Positions 43,701-56,200 of a DNA stretch of 64,000 nucleotides are shown here, piece by piece. Below the pieces are notes generated by a model. That model saw nothing but the letters and a program-made list of their open reading frames with translations. It was not told the DNA's origin and did not search any database. A program made the position numbers and the translations under genes. The stretch comes from Kryptolebias marmoratus (lineage: Eukaryota; Chordata; Actinopteri; Cyprinodontiformes; Rivulidae). Numbering within the stretch: position 1 is the stretch's first letter; each line of letters opens with the position of its first letter. The stretch covers positions 23,582,940 to 23,646,939 of the forward strand of contig NC_051446.1 in NCBI RefSeq assembly GCF_001649575.2. The letters are read 5' to 3'.

Positions 43701-46700
43701 GATGATTGAAGGTTTCTGGAAATTACAGCTTGCAGGGTTCTTAATGTACTTGATGGCCACTTGATTCCCCTGGATTCACAAAACAAACATATCTACAGTA
43801 TTTATATGTACACATACGTGACTGTTTAATTTAGGCTCACTGTAAGCTCAGAGAGAAACTTACCTGATAGAGACCGATGGTGGTAAAGATGTTCTCTTTG
43901 CCTGTTTTGTCTCTCAGGTCGTAGCTGTTGCTGGAAAAGTAGCTCTGACAGCTGCTGCTCCCGCTGTGACTTCCTGCAGAGCCTGTAGATGAACCCTGGT
44001 TTCCCTGGAGGATAGAAAACACAAAACTGGGCAACATATTGACCATATTGACCACTCTCCAGCACTTCTTGAGTGCTCATACTGAGGGCTCCCTGATGAT
44101 GGTGATGTCGCTGTAGTTGATCATCCACCAGTTGGAGTCGTCCAGCCTCGTTTGGAGCCGAAACTTCTGCAGCATGAGGACGCTGATCCACAAAATGGCC
44201 ACTACACCGATGATGGGGAAGGTAACTAGCACTGCCAGCAGGGCGATATCTGTACCACAAGGAAATGGTAAACAATAAGAGTGTGTGCCTACAACTGGAG
44301 TTAAAGACAGTTTATTTTTAAGTCCTTCTGCTTTACCATTAGTCAGCCATTCGCAGAGTTCATCATCAAAACCACATTCTGGTATATCAGTTGGGGGTTT
44401 CCCTTTTGGCCAAATCACAGAAGCAAACATCGACGTTGGTCTGAAATTCAAAACTTTCATCAGAGCTTTTTTCTTGTTATCCATTATTGCGTTAAAATCC
44501 AGAAAGGATCCATGTGTTCGTTTTTAATTAGAAGTCGTTTGTTACCTGACGCTTTTGGTTTGACTTTCAAAATGGAGGATAGGCACAAACAGGATGTTGT
44601 TGCCTACATACTGCAGATCGTAAATTGAATAGTCCACATTTCTCTCCCCGTCTTCGTCGAAGTGAACAAGTCCGGAGGCGCCTGCGAAGGATGAGCCAGA
44701 TCTCTTAGTCTGTCTTAGTTTATTCAATCTGTCTGCAAGATTATGGGTGCAAAACTCTACATGTAGAATAATTAAATAATGCATTTTTACAGCTAAACAT
44801 CAGGGATATCAGCAGAACAATCTACAAACAGTTTGGTCCAAAATCTTTGCTTTTTCCCATGTTTTTCACACCAGATAGAACCAGACAACTCTAACACTCG
44901 AGAATTCTTTTTTCCTCTATAGTTACCATGAAATCGAATATTTCCTGTAGTTTTCAGCTTTTGTAGAAGCTGCCGGCCGTCGTATGGATCATTTCCATCT
45001 TGCAGGACTTCCTTCAGCCCCATGGCGTAAAGAAGCACTGCGTCGTGCAGATAGGCAGAGTAGGGGCTAACCTGACATTTATTAGGAAGGATAAAGTATT
45101 AAAAATGATTTGATTCAAAAACTGGGTCAACTTCCCATCAATGTTCATAACTTGCCTCACTCTCAGATGTTAGGTTACTCCAGAAAGGATGTCCTTTGAG
45201 TCTTTGAAAAACCTGCTTGAAGAAGTCGTAGTACTCGTACCCTTCGTAGGATTTCTGACCAATTATAAACGTCATGTCGAAAGCTCTCGTGGCAGCTTGG
45301 TTTATCCGGCTATTTATGGTGTTTTTCCACAAGTTATCCTGCTCAAAAGGTCAATAAAAACATAAAAGAGACAACGATTATTTATTTATTTGCATATTTT
45401 TCAAGGCTGCATTGTAGCTGTGTGAAGGTACCACAACATCCAGTACCTTGTGGTTCTTTGGTAAGAAATACTGTTTGGTTGAAAAGTTTTAGATTTTTTC
45501 ATGGATTTTTCCCACCACCTGTCCTAAACCAGGTCAGTTTACTCGCTTGGATATGCATATATGTAATCCGTTGATTTATTTTGCTCCTGCTGGCTTCACT
45601 GACCTCGAAATGCTGCACCAGGAAGAAGACGTAGTCGCCGTTCATCAGACCTTGACGCTCAGCCTCCAGCATCAGAGACATGGAGTCCTCCCTGTTCGTC
45701 AGCACCACGATAACTGGGAGGGACAGGGTCACGCCATGTTTGTAACGGGCTGATTTAAAGAAGACGACGCCAAGAAAAGAAAAAGCGGCCCATTACCTCT
45801 GGCGACGCTCGAGATGTACTTGATGTTTTGAGCGATGAGATCAGGGTTGCTGGTGTCGAACTTCACCTCTGCCGTCAGTCTGAATTTGGCCCTCAGCGGG
45901 CTCTCGATCGTTTTCCACAGAGCGTCGACTTTGTCCCAGGTGTTCGTCTCTAACCCGCCTCCGATCATCGCCACGTGGCTCCAGCCGAAGAACTCCAGGG
46001 TCTTCACCAGGACCTCCGAGCTTCTTTTGAGCGGGGGCATGATTTTAATGTAGGAGTCGTACAAGTCGTCGTTGTCCAGTTTGGAGGACTGACCCACGAA
46101 GCCGAACATCGGGATGTGCCACGTTGACGCGATCAGACCAGTGACCTGGAAAACATCGATATTATTCAAAACCTCTCATTTCTTGAAGGAATGCATATCG
46201 CCCACCGCCTTAATGCCAGTTTTAAACTAAGATAACTTTTGTTATTATAATCATTTTAATCATATCTTGAAAATGATGACGATATCAGATTCTGTTAGGG
46301 CTCCGATTGTGTTGGGGATGACTGCCAGCTACTACCACATCAGATTTCAGGTCGATAGCTGTAAAATTGACTGAGTGACAGCCATTTTTGTGTTGGCCAA
46401 GGTCCATCGGCTGTGGCGGCCATCTTGTATCAGCTGTAGACACACATCCAGTTTGTCAAAGTCAGTCAACTTTTATTTTTATTTAAAAGAAAATATTTGA
46501 TTTATTCACATCTATTTTTTTCTCACAGTTCAGTTTATAGATAGATAAGTTACATGTTCGTCTCTTTTTGAGATGCCTGCAAAAAAAAAAACAATATATT
46601 GAATATATTCTACACTCTTTATTTAAGTAAAATGTTAAAAATACAAAGTATGTTTTCACAGAACTGTCACTGGAGTAAAAGTTCCTCTAAAACTGGATAT

Positions 46701-48301
46701 AAACATCTGAAAAGTACCGTAAATCTGTCCTCGAGAAGCAGAGTGAATTAATTATCCAACAGATGCTGTGAAACCTTCAGACACTCAGGTAACGAGATTA
46801 TTTTACTGACCAGGTGTTCTTTAAATAAACTCTAATTAAAGCAGTAATGAAACTTTGTCAACAAGAAAGTTAAAAAATAAATCATTTTCTGTTTACAGGA
46901 AAGCACAATTAAATTAAATGTCTTGATTGGTTATAAGATATTTTACTTTGGCGTTTTAACAAACCTTTCTAGCAGTTTGTATTCAGAGATTTATAAATAT
47001 TTGATATAATAAATCTGATATACATTTACATAAACACAACTTAAATTAAAATAAATGCTGCGACTCTCCGAGGCTCTTCTGGGACCAAAGGTTCGTTAGA
47101 AAAAGTTCAGCTGCAACAAATCGCATCGAATTTGCTTTAAAACGTCCCAGTTTTTAAAAATAAAACCTACACCATCCCTTTTTTTATTGCCCTTTGGTAA
47201 TATTGGCCTTTTTCAAGGATAAACGGAGGCAAAACCTTCTATAAATATTTTTTTTCTTAAATAATGTAACAATTTTAATCCAACTGAAAACAAGCAATAT
47301 AAGATCTTGTGACCAATTAAAATAAAAAAAATACTTTTGCTATCAGTTGGTGAATCAAGGATGTAATTTAATACAAACAGGAAGACCACAACAGTCAAGC
47401 TGTGATTAAAAAAAGCCAATAAAATGAGTTTGTTTCTCAAATTTCATTGATGTTTACGCAGATTAGTTTAGATATGACATAAATATGTAGCTCATTATGT
47501 TATAAATATCTTGATTGACATTTTAGAGCGTCTTGTTTTAATAACATCTAACTGCTGATGTGTCAGGATTTGTTTTCCTTAGTTTTATTATTTCTATAAA
47601 ATATCCGGGTTGTGTCGAGGAAACTATTTTTAGGAACACGTAGTGGTGTTTATATTACAGAAAACACCAACAACAAAATAAGGGCGCACCTGCAGACTGA
47701 CCCAAATGTACTTTGTTATTTTTACCAACAGTAATGCAACAAAATCATGCGGGAACAAGATTACAAAGATATACTTAAAACTGCACAAAAACCTGCAAAT
47801 AAAGACAAATTTATTAGTTTTTCTATCACTGAGGGAAAGCTTAAAAAGGACCGTGCAGTTGTCAGAACATGTTACACGTTATAAAGTTGCATTCAGGTTT
47901 TATTAGAGGACTTTGTAAAGATACAAACCAACAATAAAGTATAAAAAACACATTTATACCTCTGCTTCCTCAGGACACGCTGGACCAAAGAGAGCCGTCA
48001 CGTTTTCCCTCCACACCTGCTGGATGAATTCTCCCAGGGACTCTTTGGGATTACAGTCTGTGTCCTTGTAAACAAAATCCAGACTGTAGTTCCCCAGGAA
48101 GGAGGGGTTGTTGTTCACCTTCTCCACGGCGATCTGGATGGCCGAGCCCAGCCGCCGGGCGCTGAAGGGTAAGGACATGTTCCAGGGAGCCTGGAAGGCG
48201 ACGAGCAGCCTGTGAGTTGGAGACCCGCCGCTGCTGTTACTGACGACAGCAGCGGCGGCGGAGAAAACCAGCGTCAGGTCGAGCAACAAAATGTGGCTCA
48301 T
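37755..48301 (-). CDS. gucy2g: receptor guanylyl cyclase G-like, 22 coding exons
   Basis: A membrane enzyme making cyclic GMP from GTP. Exons: 47960-48301, 45797-46145, 45604-45713, 45156-45338, 44927-45071, 44546-44681, 44337-44440, 44083-44249, 43864-44004, 43686-43769, 43352-43456, 43199-43270, 42804-42972, 42559-42714, 41400-41577, 41060-41200, 40781-40973, 40003-40177, 38986-39084, 38471-38562, 38281-38385, 37755-37841. All phases join, giving 1110 residues (mouse GC-G about 1100). Order: signal peptide, ANF-receptor-like ectodomain, membrane helix (about 458-478), kinase-homology domain with HGN in place of HRD and SGFG in place of DFG (so a pseudokinase), dimerisation helix ([15 protein letters not shown]), and a cyclase domain with [26 protein letters not shown] and [18 protein letters not shown], in which the metal-binding Asp and GTP-selecting Glu and Cys are present. 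Start ATG has a strong Kozak context (CCCACCATG). The intron after 45156 uses GC-AG. Symbol rests on similarity and on position between tectb and acsl5. Confidence 0.9.
39200..39645. repeat. 144-bp tandem repeat, about 3 copies, with DR1-type motifs
   Basis: Three copies with a period of exactly 144 bases, judged by GGGTCAAAGGTCAAGGTCA at 39293, 39437 and (one change) 39581. Shared words include GACCCCTTTGTGAAAACCTT, TCTGTGCTC, CTAGACACTTCATGCATTGT and AATCCCTATTGATTTCAAGG. It lies in the gucy2g intron between the exons at 40003-40177 and 38986-39084. Confidence 0.85.
42010..42421. repeat. dispersed repeat in a gucy2g intron
   Basis: The stretch begins near GGTGGGGATATGGCGGCGAA and CCCAAAACGCAGACTC and ends near TTACATTCATGACA. 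It has a purine-rich interior (AACAAAGACAAAATCC, CAGGTGAGGTGGGCG). This layout recalls a common fish interspersed element, but the family is not firmly known to me. Confidence 0.45.
46290..46450 (-). repeat. dispersed repeat (AAGATGGC family, reverse)
   Basis: One monomer on the minus strand with GGGGATGACTGCCAGCTACT, ACCACATCAGATTTCAGGTC, TTTGTGTTGGCCAAGGTC and GGCGGCCATCTTGTATCAG. Same family as 8035-8540. It is in intron 1 of gucy2g. Confidence 0.6.
46451..47959. other. gucy2g intron 1, nothing identified
   Basis: AT-rich intron sequence with no coding signal or repeat that I can name. Confidence 0.4.
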
Positions 48302-48639
48302 GGTGGGATAATGCAACATCCGTGACATCACTCTCATCCTTTTAGTTTCTGCATGTACGCGGCTTAAATACTCAACCTCCTTGGTGATGCTGGAACAGTT
48401 GGTTAGGGAGGAGAACATGTAAATATGTGGAGAAGAGTGGGAGGTACAAAACTCACTTCATTAGTTTTTATTTAATGGGACGTCTTCAGGGTAATTTAGA
48501 CTTTTTTTTTAAAAAGTCCACTTAATTCAGCACCTGAGAAACTTTTAGCACAATTTCACGCCTGCTTGGAAATCTGAGCTTTGAACCAGCAGCCTGCAGA
48601 TCTCAGAATAAATCGATTTATATCCAAAGTTGCAGCATC

Positions 48640-49325
48640 TTGGGCCTCTTTGCCAAGCTGTTCTGTTACTATGGCAGCCCAGAAAGGACATGCATTTGTT
48701 AGTATCCTTCCGCAATTATCAAAAAGAACACAAGTGATGTGACTGGAGCCAGAAAAGTCCAGTTTTGTCTCATCAGTCCCAGAAACTTTGGAGCAACTCC
48801 AGTCTGGCTTATTTTGTGTTTTCCTCTCAGTGGAGCCTCCTGGGCTGACGGTGCGATCAGAAAGTGACCTTGGAGCTCAGTTTAAATGGTTTTAGATGCT
48901 TTACTTGGCTCTATTTCTACCATCCACGCTATCCGTCTGATCAGCCTGGTGTTGCATTTCCTCTTGCTTTGATAGGTTGACTACAGTCTTATGAACCTTA
49001 CACTTTTTAATAATATTGTAGGACATGAATCTGCTTAGAGATGGTCTTATAGCCTTTACCTTTAACATGGATCTCTAATCTCTGCTCCACGTTCAGTGTG
49101 GTGATCACAACCAAACCAAACGACACAGAGTCTGTTTGTTCCCTTTAAATAGTCTGAATGTCTGATGAGACGTTCCTGTGATACTAATTAAGGTCAAACA
49201 GTTTGAAATTTGACTACGATGCAAAATTAATTGTCTCGTTGAGAATACCAACGAATCTGTCTGTACTATTTTGGCATATCTTTGTAAAACAAACAACAAA
49301 TCCTTTGATTTCATATTTTTGTTTT
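48640..49325. mobile_element. decayed DNA-transposon-like repeat
   Basis: Words such as TTTTGTCTCATCAGTCCCAG, TTCCTCTCAGTGGAGCC, CTGCTTAGAGATGGTCTTAT and AAATAGTCTGAATGTCTGATGAG occur in the order I remember from widespread fish DNA-transposon copies (Tc1-like or related). No intact frame remains. Family and borders are uncertain. Confidence 0.4.
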
Positions 49326-49427
49326 ACTCTCTCACAAACTAAAGGCGTGCAGATAAACAGCTGATTTCAACTGGACCACCTTTCACAAGAAATAACGCGT
49401 CGTTGCAATGAGCTGTAATGACACCAA

Positions 49428-49790
49428 TAAATTTATCAATCAATCAATCAACTTTATTTATATAGCACATTTTAAAAACCACAGGGGTAGCCAAAGTGCT
49501 GTACAATAGATAGAAAAAAAAACAGTAAAAATGAAATAGATAAAACAAATAAAGAGATAAAAAAGATAAATAGATAAAAAGAGACATACACATACGGGTT
49601 CACAGCAGGTATGTTTTAGGTGCCAAGAAAGACAAAAATCACGGTGTGTTAAAAGCCAAAGTATAAAAGTGTGTTTTTAAAAGAGATTTAAAAACAGGAA
49701 GTGAGGAGGCCTGTCTGACACTCAGGGGTAAATTGTTCCAGAGCTTGGGAGCAGCAACAGCAAATGCTCTGTCGCCTCTGAGTTTCAGCC
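49428..49790. repeat. dispersed teleost repeat
   Basis: It starts AATCAATCAATCAACTTTAT followed by TTATATAGCACATTTTAAAA and AAAGTGCTGTACAATAGA, and ends with AAATTGTTCCAGAGCTTGGG followed by AGCAGCAACAGCAAATGC. These are the start and end words of a common fish interspersed repeat. It is non-coding. Confidence 0.6.
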
Positions 49791-52456
49791 TAGCCTTATC
49801 TGCTTATAAAGTTAGCAATCCTACTAACCTAATCTTTCAGATTGGTGCAGTTTCAACATTTGCCACTAGATGTCACTGTGCCACACACACTGGACCTTTA
49901 AAACAACCTAAAACTAAGAAACTCTGATTATTTGACCTCTTTGTCGACTCTTTTAGCTCCCAAATCGAAGCATGAAGAGCGAAGTGAAGATGCGTTTGAG
50001 AATCGATAAGAGCTGGCTCGTTTTGGTACGTTGAGCCAAATGATCTGATCCTAGAAAAGAGCCAGAACTGTCGAACTGTGAGCGGGGTACAGGATGGGGC
50101 AGCTGGATCCCAGAACCAGGTACTCTTCCTCTTCATTTCCACGTCTGTTGTCTCCTCAGTGACGGAGGCGGGAGCTGAGACGACCTTCCTTTCACATGTG
50201 GACATTTTGATCTTCAAACATGTAACCACACAAGAACTCCTCTGCAGAGATCAGTGATCTAAAATACAATAATCTGAATTACTGATTTGTAGTCAGGATT
50301 TATTGCATGGATTATTGCGAAAGATTATTTTATTTTATTGGCAAGTTTTAATCAAGAAGCCTTTGAGGGTTCGTCTACAGATTTGTGGCGCCTTCTCTGT
50401 AGGGATTTTATAATAAAAGTCCTTAAAACTACAATCATAATCACTTTTAATGCGTCTTTTTGCATTTTGAGAAAAAAGAATAACTTCTGAGAAGTTTTTA
50501 ACCCCGGATACAATTAATGCTGGGAAATACACATTAAAGAAAAGTTCAGAATAACTTAATTATGAGTTAAAGTAACAAATCAATTAGATTTTCAGGTTCG
50601 TATTTTGTCATTTAAAAGCACATATTTGATTCAGTAAGATCTAATTGAAAATGTTATTGTAAGATTTTATTATAAGGAGTATAAACGCAGAGAGGAAATG
50701 ATGTATTTTCCTTCATTTCCAAATCAAAACGTGTTTTTTGTTTCCTGATTTAAACAGATTAAATATAACAGGAATAAGTTAGAGCTCAGAGTCTCAGTAT
50801 CTGTAAACTTGAGTCAAATTAATTTTTGATTGACGCCGATTAACCATGGCGACCTTCTTGGAAATGCAAAACGAATCAGTTGCAGATCCAACAATTACTA
50901 ACTAAATGCAGATGATTTAAACTTTAAATTTTAATGTTTTGCCTCACATTTTTCATATCACAGTTATTTAGCGCCCGTCAAAGATCCCAGTCCTTTTTTT
51001 ATTGGGATTATATGTTGTTTTATCTGATATAGTGCAGCGGATTTAGGTGAGATAAGTTTCTGATCAGGGCTTAACAACCACGGCTAATTCCAAAGGTTCT
51101 GTCTTCATATCTGAGGTTATCGCTCACGTCCATAAACCCAGTGTGAAAGTTCACTGTAATCTCCACAACTCAAAGCCCAAAGGAGCAGGAGATGGGGGGA
51201 ATGACAGTAAATGTGAGTTAATTTAATAAAGCAAATAAAGGCGACGCTGCAAAAGCTGCAGCTGTTGGAGCTCCCCCGGGTGTGTTTTTTGTGCAGAAAC
51301 CAGAGGAGGCAGGTCGAGGCGTGACTGGTGCTGAGAACCTGACGCACCTGTGTGCAGTTTAAGGTGTTAACGACAGCCGGCGGGCAGGTTTGTACATCAG
51401 CGGTGTTGCTGCCTTCAGCTGCTTTCCCTCAGGGGGGGTTCTGTGCTCAGCCTGATCCCGAACTACAGCTGCTAATCCCACCAGGTAACATCCCTAATGA
51501 ACGTCCTCATGTCTCACAGAAATCAGAATTATTTTACAAACATTAAGAACAAACCATCTATTTAAATTTATGGTCCTAAGATCATGTGTGAGAACTATAT
51601 TCTGATTAAATATTATTATTTATTTCACGCCATTTCATTCATTCTTACCATCACTTTTAGGATACTACATGCTGTCCACCATACTTTGTGTCTCTCACTT
51701 GTAATCTAATCTTAGAGATGCACTCTCACCTTTTCAAGAATTTGGTAGTGACTAACCTGAACGAGTGACATGGCTGTAAGAATTTCAACAGAACGAGATG
51801 TGTTCACTGTAACACAAATCATTCTGGACATGACAAGAAATAATCCTTCAGCATTCACAGTTTTATTTTTCTTGTACATTCTTTGCAATCTGTTTGCCTA
51901 CTTTGTGCCAGTTTATATATCAAAATGTTCAGCTCATTCAGTTAATGTTTCCCCATAGAAATGCATTGAGAGCTCCAATTTTTCCACCATATTTTCTTTG
52001 AAATCTGCTTTTTTTTTTTTTAGTCCATTTATGCCACGTTTTGTTTGTAGCTTTTAGTGTTTGTCTTCTCCAGCGCTCCACGTGCATTTTCACAAACAAA
52101 ACAAAACAAAAAGCTAATTCTCGAGATGACCTTTTCTCTTTACGAGTTTGAATCTTGCAACTCGTTCCGTTCTTGAAATATTGGGACTTTGAACGAGACA
52201 AGCTGCCGATAAAATCACTGACCTTTCATCAGGTGCAGCATCTCGGATTTTTCTGTCATTGCCACAGATAAGTGTTGAGTTTTATCTTTCTGGACTGAAA
52301 TCAAGAGGGGGAACAAAGACGCTCTGAAGCCGTTTAATGTGTTGCTCAACTCGGGCCTTTAATATGACATGAAGGCAGATCTGGTGGTGGTCAAAGTTCA
52401 CACGTTTGAAGCCGGTCAGCTGTTTTATGACTTCTTCTTCATGTGTCTCCCCTCAG
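49791..52456. other. intergenic DNA between divergent gucy2g and acsl5
   Basis: No gene was recognised. A minus-strand open frame at 49873-50229 is discussed among the rejected items. Unannotated 5' untranslated exons of acsl5 could lie here. Confidence 0.35.
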
Positions 52457-52500
52457 AGCAGAGGATCTGCTGTGCACGCACCTGAGCGGACCAGCGGCAG
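52457..52500 (+). other. candidate 5' untranslated exon of acsl5
   Basis: A GC-rich segment bounded by CCCCTCAG on the left and GTAGGAG on the right, 0.7 kb before the acsl5 acceptor at 53198-53199. Splice consensus at both ends is the only evidence. Confidence 0.25.
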
Positions 52501-52604
52501 GTAGGAGTTTGAACCGTTGAGTCTTTAACAGGGTCGGCGCTTCGTTTTATTCTTCTTCTTGAGTCCAATCTGTGAAATAAGTGCTTCACTGCAGAGATCA
52601 TGTT

Positions 52605-52815
52605 GGTTTTTTTTCCTCAGCTGCCTGACAGATTTCACTGAAACTTGCAGGAAGTAATCATTAGATGTACGTCTTCAACTGATTTCCTTTTTAGAGGCAA
52701 AACAATTCAAGATGGCCACCACAGCAAACACAAAAATGGCTGTAACTCGGTCCATTATACAGACTTTGACTTAAATGTTGGTGTAATAGTAGCCTAGACT
52801 GATCCCTATTAGGCA
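52605..52815 (+). repeat. dispersed repeat (AAGATGGC family)
   Basis: One monomer with TTTCACTGAAACTTGCAGGA, ATTAGATGTACGTC, CAAGATGGCCACCACAGC and ACTTAAATGTTGGTG. Same family as 8035-8540. Confidence 0.6.
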
Positions 52816-53215
52816 CTAACAGGTGATATGCATTCCTGAGGCTTTTAATTCTTTCTGAAATTAAAAAAATGCTTTTAAGGCTGGAAGGTCAAACCACAAA
52901 TGAGTTTTCCCTGAAGATCCAGAAAGCAACCTCAGATTTTATTTTGTACAGCAGTTTTTATTCATGTAAGCGTTGTTTAAATCCTTCCATCACTGTTCGC
53001 ACACCGTGTTCACATTTCCCTGAGTCGAGCTCTTATCTCCAAAGGACTACAGTCTGTGTTGACTTTGTACTCGAGTTATTATAGCAACAATGCCAAGAGT
53101 GGCGTAATGAGGATGTAAATGTGACCTTTCCGTGGCTCTGTGGCTGTGATACAAGTCCTCGTGGGTCTCGATTGAACCCAGCAGTTTTTCCCTCCCCAGC
53201 CGGCCCCGCGCCACC

Positions 53216-56200
53216 ATGGACTTCATCTTCCAGTTGCTGTTCTCCCCCCTCCCCGTCCCCGTCGCCGTCTCGTTGGTCGCCCTCGGCGTCGCAACCCTGT
53301 TTTACCTCAACTCCCGGCCCAGTCCCGTCCGCAGCCCGGCTGACCTCAACCGCCAGACTTTAGGCGTCAAGGTGAGAACCGAGGAGCTGCTCTTACTGAT
53401 CACTTCGCCCAAAAAACGTTTGCTTTTCGTCACTCGAGGGTTTCTGCTTGTCTGCAGGATGGTGCGAGGAAAACCGCCCTGTTGGAGGACAACAACAACC
53501 TGACGTCGTTTTACCACAACGACGCCAAGACCCTGTATGAGGTTTTCCAGAGAGGCCTGAAAGTGTCAGGTAAGACGTTTTTTACTTGATGATGGCTGAT
53601 TTCATCCTATGCATGGTGTTCCTTTCTGAATCCTGTTGCTCATTTAGTCTGTAGGAATTTGGTAGCATGTATAGATTATTTAAACGTTTTTGAATTTCCA
53701 GAAAAACTCTTAAATTGCTAAGAATGAATGTTCTGCTTTTGTTAGAAAGATGTAGTAAATAAGATCCTGAGATGTTTGGTTACAAAATAAAAAGAACTTA
53801 AAACTTCTTGTTTTGATTACAAAACAAAGTCAAGAAATGATCTAATGTGATGACATTTGTGCTAATTTATTAATTTTAGACAATCACACCTGAACTTAAC
53901 TCTTTGGTTTTGTCTAAACTGTCCTTTCAACCCCCTTTTGTGAATCATGTTTAGTTATCTGAAACTTTAATTTGACACTAAAGTTAATATCTTATCTGCA
54001 GGTAACGGACCATGTCTGGGCTACAGAAAACAGGGAAGACCTTACCAATGGCTCAAATACAAACAGGTGAAACAAACAAGACCATCTGATGAATAATTTA
54101 AAGATTTGTTTAAACTGTTTATGAAGACTATCAGAGAAAGACTTTGGAAAACATTAATCATCCCATCAACGCTCATCTGGGATGTGAATTTTGAGAAGAA
54201 ACGGGTGAAAAAATAACTTTCTTCAGATAAATGATGTCACCTGGTCAATTTTGTAACTGCGGGTCAGTAAAATATTTTTACAGATCTTGAGCTAACATAT
54301 GACACAAGATCTTAGTTTAAAACTTTAACCTGAAAGGTGGCGAGTTATATGGATTCTTCCAAGGATGGCTCCTTTAATTTGAGTTATTTCAAGGAAAGTG
54401 TTGCTAAAGCTAAGTTTTAAGGCTTTCAAATAATCAATCCCTTTTAAGCTTTTGCTGCAAAAAAAAATTATTATATATAATAATTTTTTTTGGATCTGTT
54501 AAAAAATTATTATATATAATAATTTTTTTTTTTCCATCTTAAACTGAAGTCAAGGAAAAGGAGTTTTAAAGTTTCCTTCTTTGGCAACAACAAAAAACGG
54601 TTCCCACGCAGTCTAGAAGTATGGATCTGTTAAATCAGTTTCATGTTTCCTTCAACGCCTAATTGTTGCCGTGACGATGCAGAGGAATTATAAACTTTAA
54701 TCTCTTTTGTTTCCTGAGGTCTCTGACAGAGCGGAGCACCTCGGCTCGGGACTCCTCCACCGGGGTTTGAAGCCCAACACCAACACGTTCGTTGGCATCT
54801 TCGCTCAGAACCGACCCGAGGTGAGACGACTCTCCGGTGAAGACGTGGTTTTGGTTGAACGTGCAGCTTGTTTCACTGCCTTCCGTTTTCCCCGCAGTGG
54901 ATTATCGGCGAGCTGGCGTGTTACACCTACTCCATGGTAGCGGTTCCTCTGTACGACACGCTGGGTCCTGAGGCCCTCGTGTTCATTATCGACCGAGGTA
55001 ATTGGAGCTTCTTACCGGCTCTGCAATTAGCGGCATTAGAGAAGAAGAGAAGTCCGGTAACTCCCTGCTCCCACAGGGGTCTGTGTCAGGGATTTTAATC
55101 TTATTTATCTCACCTGTTCTCAGTGTTTGGTTCACATTGTTTTTAAAAGTCTGATCCTGTTTTTAAGCTTTATGAGCCTTGTGTTGAATTACGATCACGT
55201 TTTTTCCTCGTCCTCTCAGCTGAGATCTCCACGGTTCTCTGTGACAATCAGAAGAAGGCAGAAACTCTGCTGGAGAACCGGGAAAAAGGCCACACGGCGG
55301 TTCTGAAAGCCATCGTCATCATGGACGCCTTCAGCCCGGAGCTGGTGGAGCGCGGAACCAAGTGTGGGGTGGACGTCGTGTCCATGGAGGACGTCGAGGT
55401 AACGCGTACTGAACGTACAAACCTGACCTGGTGAGATGACGTGAACACAACTAAAACTGTCTGTCTGTACACACCAGGGGCTGGGGAAAAGGAATCTACA
55501 GAAACCAGTTGTAAGTTTCAGTTGATCTTTGGGTTTATTGACGCAGGAAGCTGGTCACTCTTGAAGGGTTTTTATTTATTTTTAATTCTCTCATGACCCA
55601 ACAGCCACCGAAGCCAGAAGACCTCAGTATTGTTTGCTTCACCAGTGGAACTACAGGTGACATGTTTGTTATTTCTTTTTATTTTTTTTGCAAATTGACA
55701 AATTATGAGGACTTAAAAAGCCCAGTGGGCCCAGTTAGCTGGATGGCTTTTTTTTTTTATTATAACAATAAGACTTTTAAAGGAAAGATTATGTAAAGGC
55801 AAAAAGATCAGAATGACCAAAATGATGAGTTAAGGTTCAAAAGTTCATAAGGCGCTCTAAGGCAGATGGTCGCCCGTCCTGAGCCTGGTTCTGGTGGAGG
55901 TTTCTTCTGTCGCCAACCTGCTGCTCAGGATGGGAAGATTTGATGCAATCTGCTGGCTTCCTTTCGTGGATAACTTCTACTGATTGATATTTTAAAATGA
56001 ATGCGACAGAGTTTGTTGTGAACTCTCTGTATAAATAAACTGAGTTCCCAAAGTTGTGGTCTGGACCCCTCTGTGGGTCCTGAAACAACAATATGGGGTC
56101 CTGGGATGCTCTCCAGAACTCAAACTAGACTTAATAATTACTAATACGAGATAAATGGCATAAAAAATTACAAGAAATGAAAGCTGGAGCCATAAATTGA

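Noticed and set aside
49873..50229. 118-codon minus-strand open frame containing STCERKVVSAPASVTEE
   Set aside because: Possibly a fragment of a hAT-like element, but I recognise no domain, splice context or full repeat, so no call is made.
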